A DNA stretch of 64,000 nucleotides from positions 13,822,501-13,886,500 of the forward strand of contig NC_132971.1 in assembly GCF_047496725.1 (NCBI RefSeq), in the 5' to 3' direction. The stretch is from Anoplolepis gracilipes. Taxonomy: Eukaryota > Arthropoda > Insecta > Hymenoptera > Formicidae. Positions within the stretch are counted from its first letter, which is position 1. Every line of letters starts with the position of its first letter. Shown one piece after another: positions 12,861 to 26,460 of this stretch. The translations under genes were made by a program, and so were the position numbers. The notes beneath the pieces are model-generated. The model did not search any database. It worked only from the letters and a program-made list of their open reading frames with translations, and had not been told where the DNA came from.

Positions 12861-14720
12861 AATATCGTTAAGATGAAATGATTCTTACGTTCTCATCAGT
12901 GATTGCTCTTTAATCTTTACCGATATAATTCTTCATTAATCTTCTGATAATAAAAAATCAATTTTAGATGTATGGCATAATTAAATGTTAATTTATTGGT
13001 AATTTATTGATCTAATTTAATAACAACAAATTAATAATAAATTAATAAACACATAATTATACATTTGATTTGATTTCGTGATATATTTGATAAGTGAACA
13101 AATATCAGGAAAAATTTCTGTTAAAAAAAATTATACTGAGGGTAGATTAATTATTGTCATCTAATAATTGAATCGATAGCCGATAAATAAGCAAGATATA
13201 GTTATCGGATTTTTACAAAAAATTTATAAGGATTATAAGTAAGAAAATTACAATAAAAGTAGTTTTTTTATGGTAAATGCTATAGTTAACGTACGCACAC
13301 ACTTTGTTGCTTTTTCTACTGTTTGTTAAGATTGAAAATAGATTTAAATAGATTTAAATATTCGCGTTTCAGTTTTGCATTGATTAATTCTTCCTCTCGA
13401 TTTAGCATATCAATTGCATTAATTTGGTGCAAATCTTTCTTTGAGATGCTTATTTGTGATGAGCACATAATGCTCATCTTTTTATTTATCATGCTATAAT
13501 ATCATAATTTCTAAGGACATAACATTTTACTTAGCTTACGAAATACTGTGCGGAAAGTAATTTCCAAGTATGGCATTCTCATTCGTTTCTTACTACGTGC
13601 TTTTCTCCTTGAGAAATTTGAGTTGAGCACAAAAGTTCAGACGTTTGTGCGCGCACGGAGATACAGATTAATGTATCTGGCAGTAATATGGATATGACTC
13701 CGAAATCCGAAACCGTCCATTAGCGAAAGCGCGGTAGGATGAAAACGTCGCGCGGTTCTGTTTTCACAGGCGTCTCGGTCGTTATTCATTCGTCGCTTTT
13801 TCTCGTCCTCTTAGAAGCGTTTCTCCCATAGCGCTCGTTAAGCCAATCATTTTCGCGACCGGACAGTTGGCCGTTATGAAAAATCTCTTCTCGTTATCTA
13901 CTCACCGTAAAAATATCCCCGTAAATAATACCTGCATCTACGTGTTCGCACTTGAAAGACAAAGAAGAATGATTTGCTCGTTATATTAAGGACCAACATT
14001 GCGTACAATTACAATAAGAGTATAAATTCTTATAAAACTCTTACTATTGTATATACATATATCGTTGAATCTTTTTGAAATAGATATTACACTTTGAAAA
14101 TTTCAAATTTAATGCATTCAAATAATAAACATTGCAGCACACATAAAATATAATTGAATGTACGAGGATTTTTAATTTAAAGCCAAAAATTTAGAATTAT
14201 AACGTATCTTATGTTATAACTTTATATTAATACTTAATACTTATATTTTGTATTCAGCATCATATATAAATTCGCAATTACAAGTGACGTCATAAAACTT
14301 TAGCAAAATTATATAGAATCAATTTATAACAACGTTTGATTTTTATATAATTGAAATCTCATCGCTAAACGTAGATTTAATGGGAATATTTCTGTAGTTA
14401 TAAATATCTCATAAATACGAAACGTATCACGACATTCGAGAAATGCGCGGTTCGTCGCGGTTATTATAAAATATCACGCAGTTTTGGTGGCGGTTGAAGA
14501 GGCAGCTACATAAATTCTGATTTCGTCTGAAAGGGCATCACTTTTACCGGCGCGCACGTCCGTTGCATTCACTTCGCGTTCGTCTCCCGGCGATGCACGC
14601 GAATGCACGCGGACGTTGGTGTCACGAACCCTCGCGCACACGCAGCCAACCTTCGCACCCCGTTGAAATGGATATTAATGCGCTTAGTGCGGTGAGAGAA
14701 CGCTGGGGAAAAGGAAGGGG

Positions 14721-14723
<3 letters not shown>
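12861..14723. other. AT tract, GC island, AT tract
   Basis: 12861-13540 and 13961-14410 are AT-rich and empty. 13541-13960 is a modest GC island with CG-rich words; the 7-bp dyad AGATACA/TGTATCT sits near 13660-13680. No gene seen. Confidence 0.4.

Positions 14724-14758
<35 letters not shown>
14724..14758. repeat. (GA)n microsatellite
   Basis: Pure GA run of about 35 bp within a long GC-rich block (14411-15800). Several overlapping short frames cover this block on both strands, none with recognisable motifs. Confidence 0.95.
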
Positions 14759-14761
<3 letters not shown>

Positions 14762-15800
14762 GAAAGGGCGCACCATCTAATTTTAAATCCCGTCTTATGC
14801 ATGCGCGATGACCGCGATTCCGTGAATGTTACAAATGCCTGTCAGAGCCCTACGTGCCGTTGCATTTCATGGGTCGCAAAACGACTGCGGCCCAGGATTA
14901 AAATCGACGCCGTGCGACCATGCGCGTTGGTATACCCGGAGCCGCCGTCGTTTATTTATTTATTTTTTTTTCCTCTGACGGCCGTTTATCGTACTCGCGT
15001 CGACGGTAGCCCGATAACTTCATTTACGATCGCTCGTGACCGTCGACGTTTCAGCATTCCCTTTGCGCTGGCGGCGCGCCGGCGTTTACAGCGATTTCGT
15101 TATCAATATAGAGACATTAATGACCGTCGATAGCGTATGCGCTCGCGCGGGCGCGCACCGATCGAACGCATTTATTAAACGGGGTCGTGATTGCCGGATC
15201 ATCCGTGGATTACCATGCGTAACTACGGTGCGTAACTATGGTGCTGACGTAACGTCGGCTTATCACGAATTTAATATCGGGCGGTAAAAAAGAGAAAAAA
15301 GTCGTAGAGGAGCGCGTGTAACCGTGCCGATAATGCCAACGCGTCAAGAGGATGGGATACGCACAGGAGTCGTTGAATTTTAAGCGACCGTGAAAGCATC
15401 GACAATAAATCACTTTTCAATTGAGTTGGTATAACGAGTCGCGTGATTACTATCTGCGTTTACGTCCTTGCGATAAAAGGACTTAAAGGCGATATTTGAA
15501 ACGCTCATTGTATAAAGAAAAAGTAGAAGCGTTTTCGTGGAGCGATGATCAAATTTACAACTTTATCTGTAGTTAAAAAAAAGAAAAAAATAAGACTTCA
15601 TGTATGAACCGCGCGCACGTCTAACTTCTGATATCATTTTACGAGAAAATTACCTTTCGTGCACTCGCGTGTGTTTCGGCCGCTTTACATATTTAGCCGA
15701 GTACCGGCGGCAATTCTGCGCGCGAATTATGATAAACGCCTGCTCGGCGAAACCTCATACCTTTGCTCGCGTTACATTCAAGTTATATTATTCCTGACCG
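14759..15800. other. CpG-rich block without a gene
   Basis: One of the richest CpG stretches in the window (many CGCG words, for example around 15060-15170). Frames up to 110 codons are open on plus, with a 67-codon one on minus. No start context, splice pattern or domain supports any of them. Candidate regulatory or UTR island only. Confidence 0.35.
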
Positions 15801-16600
15801 AATGAATTCTTTCGGCCGTGTCATGTCTGCGAAACCAAAAGCGATGTCAAAAATCGTGATGTTGGCCATTATTTGAAGTGAATTTACATTATTTATTCTC
15901 TCTGTAATTCTAAATGAAGTATGTTATGGGTTGAATAAATAAGCTTTTATTTAATTTTCTCGTCGGAAGAAAGCTACATAATCTAATCTAAATTCGATAG
16001 AAATTTATAGCTATTTGAAAAGTTCAAAATAAAAGATGTTCACTATTTCATTTGTTCGAAATTAAAGCACTATTATACTAACGTAATGTGTGAATCATTT
16101 AAAATGAAATATTGCATATATACATTAGGTGATTCATCGCCGGATGATTAATCAAAGTGAGCGAAAACAAATGACAGTTGTATTTGTTTCATCAGTATGG
16201 ATCATCTCTCTGTGTGTAAATATTGTTTACATTTCGCTTTTATATGATGGTATGATTCAAAACTAACGCAAATTACACACCTATATTAAAGTTAATCATT
16301 TTGCAGTTATAGAATGGAAAATCACAAGAGACGACTACGTATCGTAATCCAAAAATAGAATTTTTTTATTTGCATTACTATAATTTGACCAATTGTTTTT
16401 ACTTGCTGATTCATTTTATGCTTTTATTTTTCGACACAATACATACAACAGGTTTAATAAACTGTATTAATGAAATATAAATAAGCTAAAACATTAAAAA
16501 ATTTATAAACAAAATAATATACATATAGAATATACCGGAATTGACAATAGAAAAAAGAGGCATATTCTCAAATTAAAATAAGATAAAATTGCCATATAAA
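15801..16600. other. AT-rich non-coding tract
   Basis: AT-rich with no repeat or frame of note up to the inverted-repeat element that follows. Confidence 0.5.
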
Positions 16601-17003
16601 CATGTGTCCGAAAAACGCATTTCTTCTGAGTCCTCCAAAGTTTCCTGAAAAAAAATTTGAATATACTGTTTAAACTTGAGTTTCGAATTTTACGAAAATT
16701 GTTACATATACATATCTTTGTGTATTTTATTTTTGGTGTTAAACATTATCTAAAAAAATGTTCAAAGAGATTTTAAATGAGAAGCGAGCTACATTTAAAT
16801 GTGCCAAAACATTTAAATGTCAAAATGTGCAGATGCAATAAATTTGAAACACGTTAACATTTTATGACAAAAAATAAAAAAAAAGTATTTTTTGACTCTT
16901 TGATTTTTATTTCATATAACGATCTGTTTTTGAGAAACTCTTTGGGAAACTTTGGGGGAGGGGAAGAGGGTAAGTCAGAAGGAATACATTTCTGAACATA
17001 TAG
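16601..17003. mobile_element. Decayed inverted-repeat (foldback/MITE-like) element
   Basis: The left arm near 16601-16650 (words CATTTCTTCTGA and CTCCAAAGTTTCC) reappears inverted near 16945-17000 (GGAAACTTTGGGGGAG and TCAGAAGGAATACAT). Arms are imperfect, with several mismatches and a small insertion on the right, so the element is old. The centre holds two copies of the palindrome ACATTTAAATGT, 18 bp apart (16791 and 16809). No transposase frame is present, so it would be non-autonomous. Family not recognised. Confidence 0.45.
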
Positions 17004-17640
17004 GACAATTTTATTTTATTTTATTTTGAATTTTAGTATTTAAGTTGTTTCTTAGAATGTACTATTTTGTAATTTTTATAAAGAATATTTCCTCCCTTTC
17101 TTTAACTTTATTCTGCGCAGACTTTTGAATAACAGAAAAATTTGACCAAAGAAGAACTCGCAGAATATCATTATTGTACTGTCACATGTAAAGATACTCG
17201 ATGAATATTTCGGTATTAGATTTCAGCAGGCGTGCGGTCCTGTCAGCGATATGACCCCCCTTGTGATATTTGCGGGCATGACAAGAGCATTCCATGCACG
17301 CACGTGACACACGTGACAAGTCTTTCTATGCTCGAACTTGCGTATAGCCTTTACATACATGTCGACTTATAGCCTAAATACACGAATATAGACAAAATAA
17401 AATATTGCAAAATTTGCTTGAAAATATTTTATGCTTGACAGACGATCACCGATAAATTATTATTGTAAACGCGTTTGTTTATACACTACAAAAATATAAG
17501 CAACAAATTGCTTACATGTGTTTTTAGATGTTAAAAGGATAAAGTTAAATAATTACAAAAATTAAAAAAATAATTTATCTTTTGAGGCTTCCATAAATAA
17601 CTGTTATTTTATTAACTTGCTTCGATTCTATCGTATTATT
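17004..17640. other. AT-rich tract with small GC patch
   Basis: AT-rich sequence; 17225-17340 is locally richer in GC, with the repeated word ACGTGACA. No gene seen. Confidence 0.4.
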
Positions 17641-17688
17641 ATCATATGAAGATTTATATTGATAATCATGTTTTAACCGGCTTTTTCA

Positions 17689-17843
17689 GGAAATGCAAAA
17701 CAATTTTTAACACTTATACACATACAGACGTTCAAGAAAGTTTATGCCGACAAGAGAGCTTGCTCGACAAGTTCTTCATCGAGTTGGACTGGAAAGTCGA
17801 TGATTTCGCAAATTTCTTTTCGGACCTTTCACATATCTACTGA
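17689..17843 (+). CDS. Exon-like ORF of unknown identity
   Basis: A good 3' splice-site shape (TTTTAACCGGCTTTTTCAG) ends at about 17689. It is followed by about 50 in-frame codons to TGA, ending LDWKVDDFANFFSDLSHIY. The same frame extends upstream to an ATG at 17646, so a 65-residue ORF is the alternative. GC content rises in the second half, as in coding DNA. No homologous family is recognised, no partner exon is visible, and chance cannot be excluded. Confidence 0.15.
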
Positions 17844-20243
17844 ATATACATGTATAACGAATGCGTCTTTTTATGACGCTAGGTGACTTGGTCGTTAAAA
17901 AAGAGACAAAAAAGAATTCGAAGTGGTGCTTTAACAGTCGTGGCAAAAGCTTTCACGCCCGATCCGGTTTTCTCGCTTACAGGCGCAAAAGTACTGTCGC
18001 ATCGTTGACTTTTGCACGGGACAGAATTTTTATGCGATTCACTCGCAGAACGATAGCATAGATGTTTCTTATTACGGTTGTGATGAGCCAGCGCGATAAC
18101 GTTGGCGATCGTGGAAAAACACGTTTGACTTAAGCGCGCGCATCCTTTTTTTATTTGTGCTAGGCGGTTTGCGCGACGTGTTTTATCGTTGCATGTTGCT
18201 CTTATGTGTTGATACGCAGTCTATCTTAGAACTTGATATTTTATATTTTATATTTTAATCATAAATATTAGCAATAGAAATGTGAATTAGAAATTTATTA
18301 TTAATTATAATATTATTTTGCTCTATTTATTTAGTTATAAATAATCTTTACATTTTACCTTACAAAATATATAATCTAGAAAATATTTATATAATTTTAT
18401 TATTTAGTGATTAATATTTTAAGTAAAAAAATAGATTTAATAATGAAACATTTAAGTTAAACTTTTAAATTCTTAACTAGTTCAAATGGTTCCATAAGCT
18501 CTATGAAGGGTCTGGGATTTTCCTCGGATTGATCCGATTTCGTTAATCTCTTCGAGAAAAATACTCGGCTTTTACATTTTACATAAACGTCACGGTATTA
18601 CATTACGTATGTAAAGCTGGTTTTAATGTACCATAATCGAAAATTCCCTGCTTCTTGGCTCTTTCTCTCTTTCGTACCACGATTAAACGCGTATTTCCGG
18701 AACACAAAATAATCTTGGAGCGCACATAGTAAATTTTCAGCGAACGTTAGATGAAATGTAAGGGAAGACAGGCAAGGAATGGGAGGAGAGAGAACTGACG
18801 CTTACAAGCTCTTCCCTCGTGTTCTTCCAAGATTCCGGACACGTAACCGTCTTGCAGCCCATGCACCGAGTCCCGATAGAAAGCCTCGTGAATGGCGGCA
18901 GAAACATTGGACCATTGTTCTTATCGCCGCTATCGCGGCCGTGTCTTCGTACCTTGCCATTAGCACGATTTATGCAACAGATTTCTGAAATGCTCTTGAC
19001 ATAATGGCTTTTGATGCGAAACAATCGTGGACTCACACAGGAAATCGCCTTCAGCCCCATTGCGTAAATCTATGATACACCGCCGAATTGATGTGTGCAA
19101 ATCGATCTGGCTTGGTCCCACATGTTGCTGTGAAAGTTTTGACAGAAATTTACCGCAGTCACTGCTACTAATTCACCAACGGAAACTGCACCACGAAAGT
19201 TTCCTAAAATTAATTTCGTTAATCGATCGCGAATAATCTATCTTGAGAAAGTTTTATCACATCTACCATATATTTAATATCAATATCATTCATAATTAAT
19301 GTCAAACGAAAATATCTCCCATTACATATACTCTTTTTCTCTTTTACATTCTTTTAGCTAAAAATTGAAAATTGTTTTATTCTTGAAACTTTTTAATTTT
19401 AATTAAATTCGGTGCGTGTGTGTTAAGATTCTTAATTAAGATTTATAAGCTTTACAAATTAATCAAAGAATAAAATTCTACTCTTCGTTTTTGTCACAGA
19501 GAATAATTCTGTCACTTTAATTTTTTAAATCCTTTTTTAATAAAGAATGTATTGACTGTTGGTATATTTCGTCCGTATTTTTCTTCGAAAGTTTAAACTT
19601 TAATAGCATTTCAATCAAAATGCTCAATTTTTGGAGATAATTTTCGATTCGCTTATTTTTGAAATGATAAACTCACGAATGTCGAAATGATGGGATTACG
19701 GCGAAAGAAAAATACTCGAGGCATACACTTCATTTATAAACGATGGGGAAGTACAATACGAGCATAGAAACGAGAAACCGGCTGATAATATAATTTCGTG
19801 TAGGTTTCGTCTTTGGTGTCGCCTCTCTGCCAAAGGTATGTGCTGCTCTTAACCGAGCTAGAAGCTATGCGAGGGGTGGTAACAGCCTCAAACGGATAAC
19901 AGGAGTCGAGTAACCAAATCCATTCTCCCCCTCGAATAGCAACTCATTTGCTCATCAGTTTGCTTATCCGACCATCCGTACGCTCATCTTTTTCGTCTTA
20001 TCGATCGCAATTTCCTGTTTGGCTATTGTTGATATAATGTCCCGTTCTCCAGATTCTCATGAGTTTATTACAGTTTATTAAAAATAGCATTATGTACGTC
20101 ACATATGTATGTACGTATTGCAAATCTCTGATGTATGATAGAGAAGATAATATAGTTTAAAAAAGATAAAATTAATTTGCTTATAAATAGCAAACTTTAC
20201 TAAATTTACTAATTTTATTAAATAACGTCTTTTATGAGATATA
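17844..20243. other. Alternating islands and AT tracts, no gene
   Basis: 17844-18200 and 18481-19240 are GC-richer with frames open on both strands, including a 107-codon minus frame with a CxxC pair that I could not place in a family. 18231-18480 and 19241-19660 are AT-rich. 19661-20050 is a modest island. Nothing is supportable as a gene. Confidence 0.4.
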
Positions 20244-20375
20244 CAGGGTGTTTCCTAACTAAGTACAAAAAATTAAAAGAGATATTTCTTGGCTTATTTT
20301 ATAAAGAAAATGTTTTACGAACGTATCTCTTAAAGTGTTTTGTTTCCAAAATACAGAAGTTATAACAGAATCAAA
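20244..20375. mobile_element. Fragment of a CAGGGTGTTTC-type interspersed repeat
   Basis: The fragment starts CAGGGTGTTTCC, a terminus shape seen in many interspersed insect repeats. AT-rich sequence follows, with words such as GAGATATTTCTTGG and GAACGTATCTCTTAAAG. A second CAGGGTGTTCC start occurs at 51847. No matching inverted end was located, so class and length are uncertain. Confidence 0.35.
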
Positions 20376-20880
20376 GAATAATAAAATAGTGAGTCGCAAC
20401 TTTGCATTCGCTGAAATGATTGAAAAAGATATAAAGTTATTATAAACAATAGTAAACGCAACATTGATACAAAAATAGTAATAAGATTATAACTAGCTGC
20501 ATGTAATAAAAATTTAATAACAATTGATATCGGGATTTATAGATATGAATATTTTAATATTAATACTATGTACGTTATAATATGAACTAAATTGTTTACG
20601 GATTAATTTGGTGAGAAAACTTTTGGGATTTATGATGAAAATTGCGAAATAACAAACATTATTAGTTATATCAATTTAATATTGATAATATCTCCAAAAA
20701 GTTTGGCTACGTTGTACATTTGTGATTATAAACATTTTCGTATTTATTGAAATTTCTGCAAGCATAAATAAATTTAGAAGACTGTTAAAGTCTGAAGGTT
20801 GAATAACATAAGCAATTTCACAAAGAGTGAATAATTTACAATTAATCTTTATTGGCACGTGGTATACTTAATATTTTATC
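20376..20880. other. AT-rich non-coding tract
   Basis: AT-rich, no frame beyond chance and no repeat noted. Confidence 0.5.
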
Positions 20881-21440
20881 TTTTCATCTACCGTGGCTTT
20901 AAGAGGATCTTTGACTTCCATAGGGAGTCAGTAAAGTATCAAGAGTATACGAGACCATGCGAGTTCAGTGACCGAGTAAGGAGAATCTTCTGGATCTGAA
21001 GGACTATCGATTCGGCGGGTCGCTAGCCAATCCATTCGGTTCAAAGGATCGGGAATCGGGATCGAAAAGGAAATCCCCCGATGAAGATGCGCTGCAGGAT
21101 TCGGTTGGTCCGCGGCGCCTTCGCCATGCCATGGCCCCACTAAAATCCCTTTTACGGCGTGTCCTTCGACCCCTCTGTGCCTGTAAACCTCACAAATTAC
21201 GTCCCGAAGGACCGGAAACTTGGTGGGGAGCAGGTGCGCGAATTCCGTCGCATACACGTGAAACGTGTATGCACATGCGCATTACTCCGGTTCTCTTCGA
21301 TACCCCTCGCCGATCTTCTCAGAAAACCGGTATATCGGGGTGAGAAGAGGGCCGCTCTCGCGCGCGACACATTGGGTATTATATTAGCATAATATCTGCG
21401 CGCCCGATGCTCCTGAATACATCATCGCCATACAGCTCGA
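20881..21440. other. GC-rich block with coding-like frames on both strands
   Basis: A plus frame is open from 21144 to 21392, beginning NPFYGVSFDPSVPVNLTNY; a 109-codon minus frame covers 20928-21257. Both translations look protein-like by eye, but they overlap antisense and neither is recognised. There is no convincing splice-site pair. It may be a decayed exon or only composition. Confidence 0.2.
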
Positions 21441-23688
21441 AAGAGAGAGAATTTTGGTTCTATTTTTCAAATTATATCTATGTATTATCGCACGTGCCGG
21501 TCATGTTTTTGCTAATGTATAATTTGGTTAATGTGATAAAATTCAAAACTTGTTATGTGTCTTGATTATTTTAAAATTTATTTTCATAAGGTAAGTGAAA
21601 TGTATATCGGGATATATTAAATAGTGTTACTCTCTTCACTTTTTCTGTGACTTTCAATTAATGGAAAATCTTTAAAAGACTGTAAAGAAAAAATAATATA
21701 TATTATTATATTTTAAAATATCCTTTTTTAATATTTAAGAAGCAATAATATTTCAGAGATGTGAGTTCTTTGTAATATATATAATTAATTTCTTAAAAAA
21801 GATAATAATTAAAATAAAATTGGAAAAATTGCATATTTTGTAGCATTAATCATCTATATTATTATGGCGTCTTATTATGCTTCATGTCGGTTTTATAGTT
21901 GCGTAGTTTACTACAGGATATATAAAGACGGCGATGATTATCTGCGTGTTCACCAGCGATTTCGTGGAGGATCGTTTGAACACGATCCTACACCCTCCCT
22001 AGTCGGCGAATTTATAGTAAGTAGACTGCAAACAGTGAAAATTGCGCCCGTCCGTGCCCTAAGAAATATCGTCTTCTACGCAATCTTTGATTTATACGCG
22101 CATTGTCGCACTGTGTTTATGCGGTTCCCTTTATCGCGTTGAATATCTACTCTGCTTTAAGCGTAAACGCGGAAATGATAAATGATTTGCGCCGTGATTT
22201 TCCACGAAATTAGACGCGGAAATAATTCCAAAATTATCCCAAGAAAATCTATTTATTCTTAGCTTAAATATAAAATACTATTTATGTAAATATTGTTAAA
22301 ATGATAATTATTCTAATGTACATTACGTGAACATAGTTACTAATTTGTATATAATTGAAAAAGTATTTTATTGATTAATCTATCAAAATGCTGGATAACG
22401 TGGAAATTCTTCTCTTGAAATTTAATATATCATTAAAACATGCATTTAATATTATATCGTAAAAATCTAGAAATTATGGAAAATCTTGCATCTATTATAT
22501 ATAACTCCGTTAAGAAGAATTATATTTTTCTTAAAATGTTTGAAAATGTCGAAAATAACATGCGCACGTTTTCTGAAATGCTTGACATGCGCACAGAGAC
22601 ATTCTATATTCTATCAGAAAAAGATAAAATATATCTATATACACATATATATATTTTCTTTCTCTTTTTGACAAGATTCTCTTTTTTGAAGATAAGCCGA
22701 TGGAATGCGACTACGTTGCATAGATGATAAAATGTAATAGTGCATGTCGTGAATCTTCTTCGTAGAAATACGTACAGCGTCAATTTTAACGCCTTCATTT
22801 AGTCGCAGATCGCGGTTTGTAGCCGTCGTAATTTCGCATAAGACGATTACTCGCCGTCGGAAAATGAAACGTTAAGGAAGTTAGCAGCTGGAATGCGGGT
22901 GTGCTATTTCCTATTTCGCTCTCGCCCCTTCCTCTCTCTGTTTTTCTTCATATCCCGGCTACGGCCCTCCTCGATTCTGCACGCTCGTAAACTACCGGCG
23001 TGCACTTTTTGCCGCCGGCTAAATATTTTATACTTTGGACGCAGGCGGTGCCCACGCGCGGCTCTCCGCGGGCACTTTCCGCACACACTGCGCCTCCGGC
23101 TCAATAATTGAGCAATGCTAACTTATCGGCGTACTCCACTCGACCAACCCTCGAGTCTTACTACTCCCTTACGAGATACAAGCCTGATATCCGCGAAAAT
23201 AAGCGCTACTGAAACAGCACTCGAAGTAATATTGCAAACATCGACCGCTGTCTTGTGCGTGGCGGAATATTATTTTCCGGATGTCAGGCGAAGAAAGGAA
23301 CGACAAAAGCGTTATCTAGAGAACTCGTACATTTATCATGTACATTTATCATAGAGAAAAAAGACGGTAAAGTTTCAACTAGAAGATTGACATTTTTTAT
23401 CTGCCAAAATATAGAAGTATTTCAGAAAAAGTAGATTCTATGGTGAATATATGCAATCTTTTTTTTCGGAAGAAAAAAATATTAAAGTAGAAAAATTATT
23501 TGTATTTAGGTGTATTTAGGTGAAAGAAAAAATTCAAAGAAGTAAGGACATTTTAACGAAAACTGCATGATATAAACAATGTGTCAAAACAATATAATTT
23601 CTTCCAAACGATTGAAACACATGAGTAAATGTGTTATTTTTGTAACGAATTTTAATATTATTATAAAACTAAAAACTTGATTTTCTTG

Positions 23689-23692
<4 letters not shown>
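21441..23692. other. AT tracts with GC islands, no gene
   Basis: 21441-21860, 22231-22740 and 23341-23692 are AT-rich. 21861-22230 and 22741-23340 are GC-richer; the latter has G/C-rich, arginine-coding frames on both strands. No supportable gene or RNA. Confidence 0.4.

Positions 23693-23747
<55 letters not shown>
23693..23747. repeat. (TA)n microsatellite
   Basis: Longest pure TA run in the window, 55 bp. Confidence 0.95.
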
Positions 23748-23753
<6 letters not shown>

Positions 23754-26460
23754 TTTCAGAGATTAAATTTATAAAACAAAATTAGATATATAAAGGTTAT
23801 CTATTTAAAAATTATTAGTACGATTTATAACTATCGTAGATCATTGACTTCGTACACCAGTGTCAAGTTCGATGCATTCTCTTCGAGTGCGTCACGTCAG
23901 CGATACAACCTGCTCTTTGTAGGCTTTATATGTAGTTTACGACTGCACTTCCGTTTTGTCCCATATCCGGGCCTCGCGAGTATTTGGTGGCTGTTGCACG
24001 GATATGCACGGATGCTGGTTCATCCATGATATTTCGCGATATTTATTATCGCGTCAAGCGCACCCTCTCGTGCATCCTGTTGTCTATTGGCATCTCGCAA
24101 CTGTTGTCGGATATCTAGAATGTGCGCATTTGTTATTTTTTGATTATCAGAAAATTATATTCGTGATTTTAAATTACGACAGACATATAAAGAATAGTCA
24201 TGAGAATGTAAAAGATATTTTTAGACACAAAACAGATATTTAATATTTTCCTACATAAAGAGTTTTGTAATATTTATTTGAATTTAATCAGTTTTAACAC
24301 TGCATGCTTTGTTTCGTATTTATTTATTAAATGCGTTGAATGAAAAATTGACATTTTTATCTCACGACACATATAGATAAACTGCAAACTATTTATTACA
24401 TAAATCACTTTTAAGAAAAAAAGTTGCACATTTGCATTTGGTCAAAAAATATATCATTAAAATTGTTATTCAGGAGAATTTCACGCAGTTTATCGGTCCA
24501 ACCAAAAAATTGGGTAATAAATAATGTATGGCCATTATGTACATACACATACGTAGTTAATGGTAAGATGGTTTATAATATATTTCGCGATATAACTCGT
24601 TTCAGCTCATTGGTTGATAATTTTTGATAAACGTTTCGGCATTTTGACGCTTATCGAAGCACTGTTGTTTGCAAGAACGTGAGACAATTACGGCGCGCGT
24701 CATTGCGTTTTAAATCGCGGGCAGTTTATAGCCAATAGATGTAATTTTCCCTATTCGATAGCCTATGTCGTTGGAATTACATGTTTATCAATTACAGCTT
24801 GATTACCTTCGCTCAACGAAGTACGATATTACAGCTAGTTTGCGTGCGTACGTGCGCGCGCGAGTTGAGGGTAACTGCGTCACTGGGTACGTTTCATTAG
24901 CGAAATTGGATTGCCTCAAATCGAGTAAACGCGAATCTACCCCCTGTCGATTGTACGTTAGCGCTTCCGATCCCGCGTCGAACAATTTTTTCTCCTCTCT
25001 TTCTACTCTCGTTTTTTTGCTTTCTCTTCCATCTCCTCCTCCTCTTCCTCCTCCTGTTCCTTCTTCTCTGTGCACGTATCGCGCGAATACTCGCGCGAAA
25101 ATTGCATCGAAAGTTTTGCTTGCGAGCGGCTTGTTTGCTCGCGAGAGACTCATCTAACCAATGGATTTTCTCCGAGAAGTATTCTCATGCCGTTCCCATA
25201 AAAGGATTCTCCACCGGTGTAACCAACGTTTCCGCTTTTCTCCGTTGCGTTTCCTGTGCGGAGCGCATCGCGATCACGCGTACAAACATAATTTTTATTC
25301 ACAGCGCGTTGTTCGTTTCTGCAAGTAATTTTTAATTTTGGCAGCGGAGCGTACGATAAAATCAAGGCATTTTTTCTCTTCAAAAATATGCTGCGGGGAA
25401 ATTTGGAGGAAATAGAACAATGGGAAATCTTTGGCTATACGAATGTAAGACAACCTATTAATTTTCTAATAAAAATAGAAAGTAATGTGATAGTTATTAG
25501 AAAATATTGAATATATTTATTTAATAATCATTTAATAATTATTAAAAATTTTAAACTAAATTTTTGAAAATTTTTTGATCGTAATTTATTATATTTTTAC
25601 TTGATTTTTTTACTCGATCTTCAGAATCTACTTTTATACATAGATATGTACATAGTTTTGAATATTTTTTTTATTTTTTATTGCGTTTGCAAAAATAGTT
25701 TAATATTTATCTTAAATATCTTAAATATTTTAAAATATTTTAATATTTATATGTAGCAATTCAACGTACTACGACAATTGAACGATATGCATGCATAACT
25801 CAATAGTAAACACAGTTAAATATTGATAACTTTACGCTCTGAATTTCTCACTGAAATTGTATAATTGTGGAGCTAATTTTAAATGGCAGATTCAGTCCAC
25901 TATATAAAAAAATAGCAAAAAAGTCTTCGTTAAAATATATTGGTATTAGAATGGAAAATGTCCACGACTGCTTGTGATATCGGAATTACGTCGAACATGA
26001 TGCGGAAACCGCAAGAGCGAAACTGTTAGATTATGTACACGATCACTCCTCGTGATACGCATTATAGGATCGACAGGAGAATAACCGAAGCTTGTAGATT
26101 GTTAGACGTAGAGCAAAGAGGATATATGACATACGGGTGTGTTAGAAGTAGTCGTTAACAGTAGATATTATATATAGAGTTTAAAGAGAGAATAGCAGTT
26201 TCCATTAATACTTCTATAATTATTTGACACGTAAAATATATTTAATGTATTTTGTAATTAATTATTTTGCAAGTATATCTACAATATACAATTTAACACT
26301 CAAATACAATACAATACAATATGCAATAATAATTTTTCATCAATAATGAGGGAGTTGATTAAAAATTAATAATGGAATTTATATGTTTGCTTCAATATTT
26401 TTCGAACATTGCAGCAATAAATTGCGAAAAATTATCTAGATTCTAGATATTGAAATTATT
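23748..26460. other. Mixed blocks, no gene
   Basis: 23831-24120 and 24621-25430 are GC-richer. The second contains a C/T-rich run (CTCCTCCTCTTCCTCCTCC, about 25034) that gives long serine/proline frames on plus and glycine/arginine frames on minus. 25431-26460 is AT-rich with an ACAAT/CAATA pentamer run at 26304-26322. No gene supported. Confidence 0.4.
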
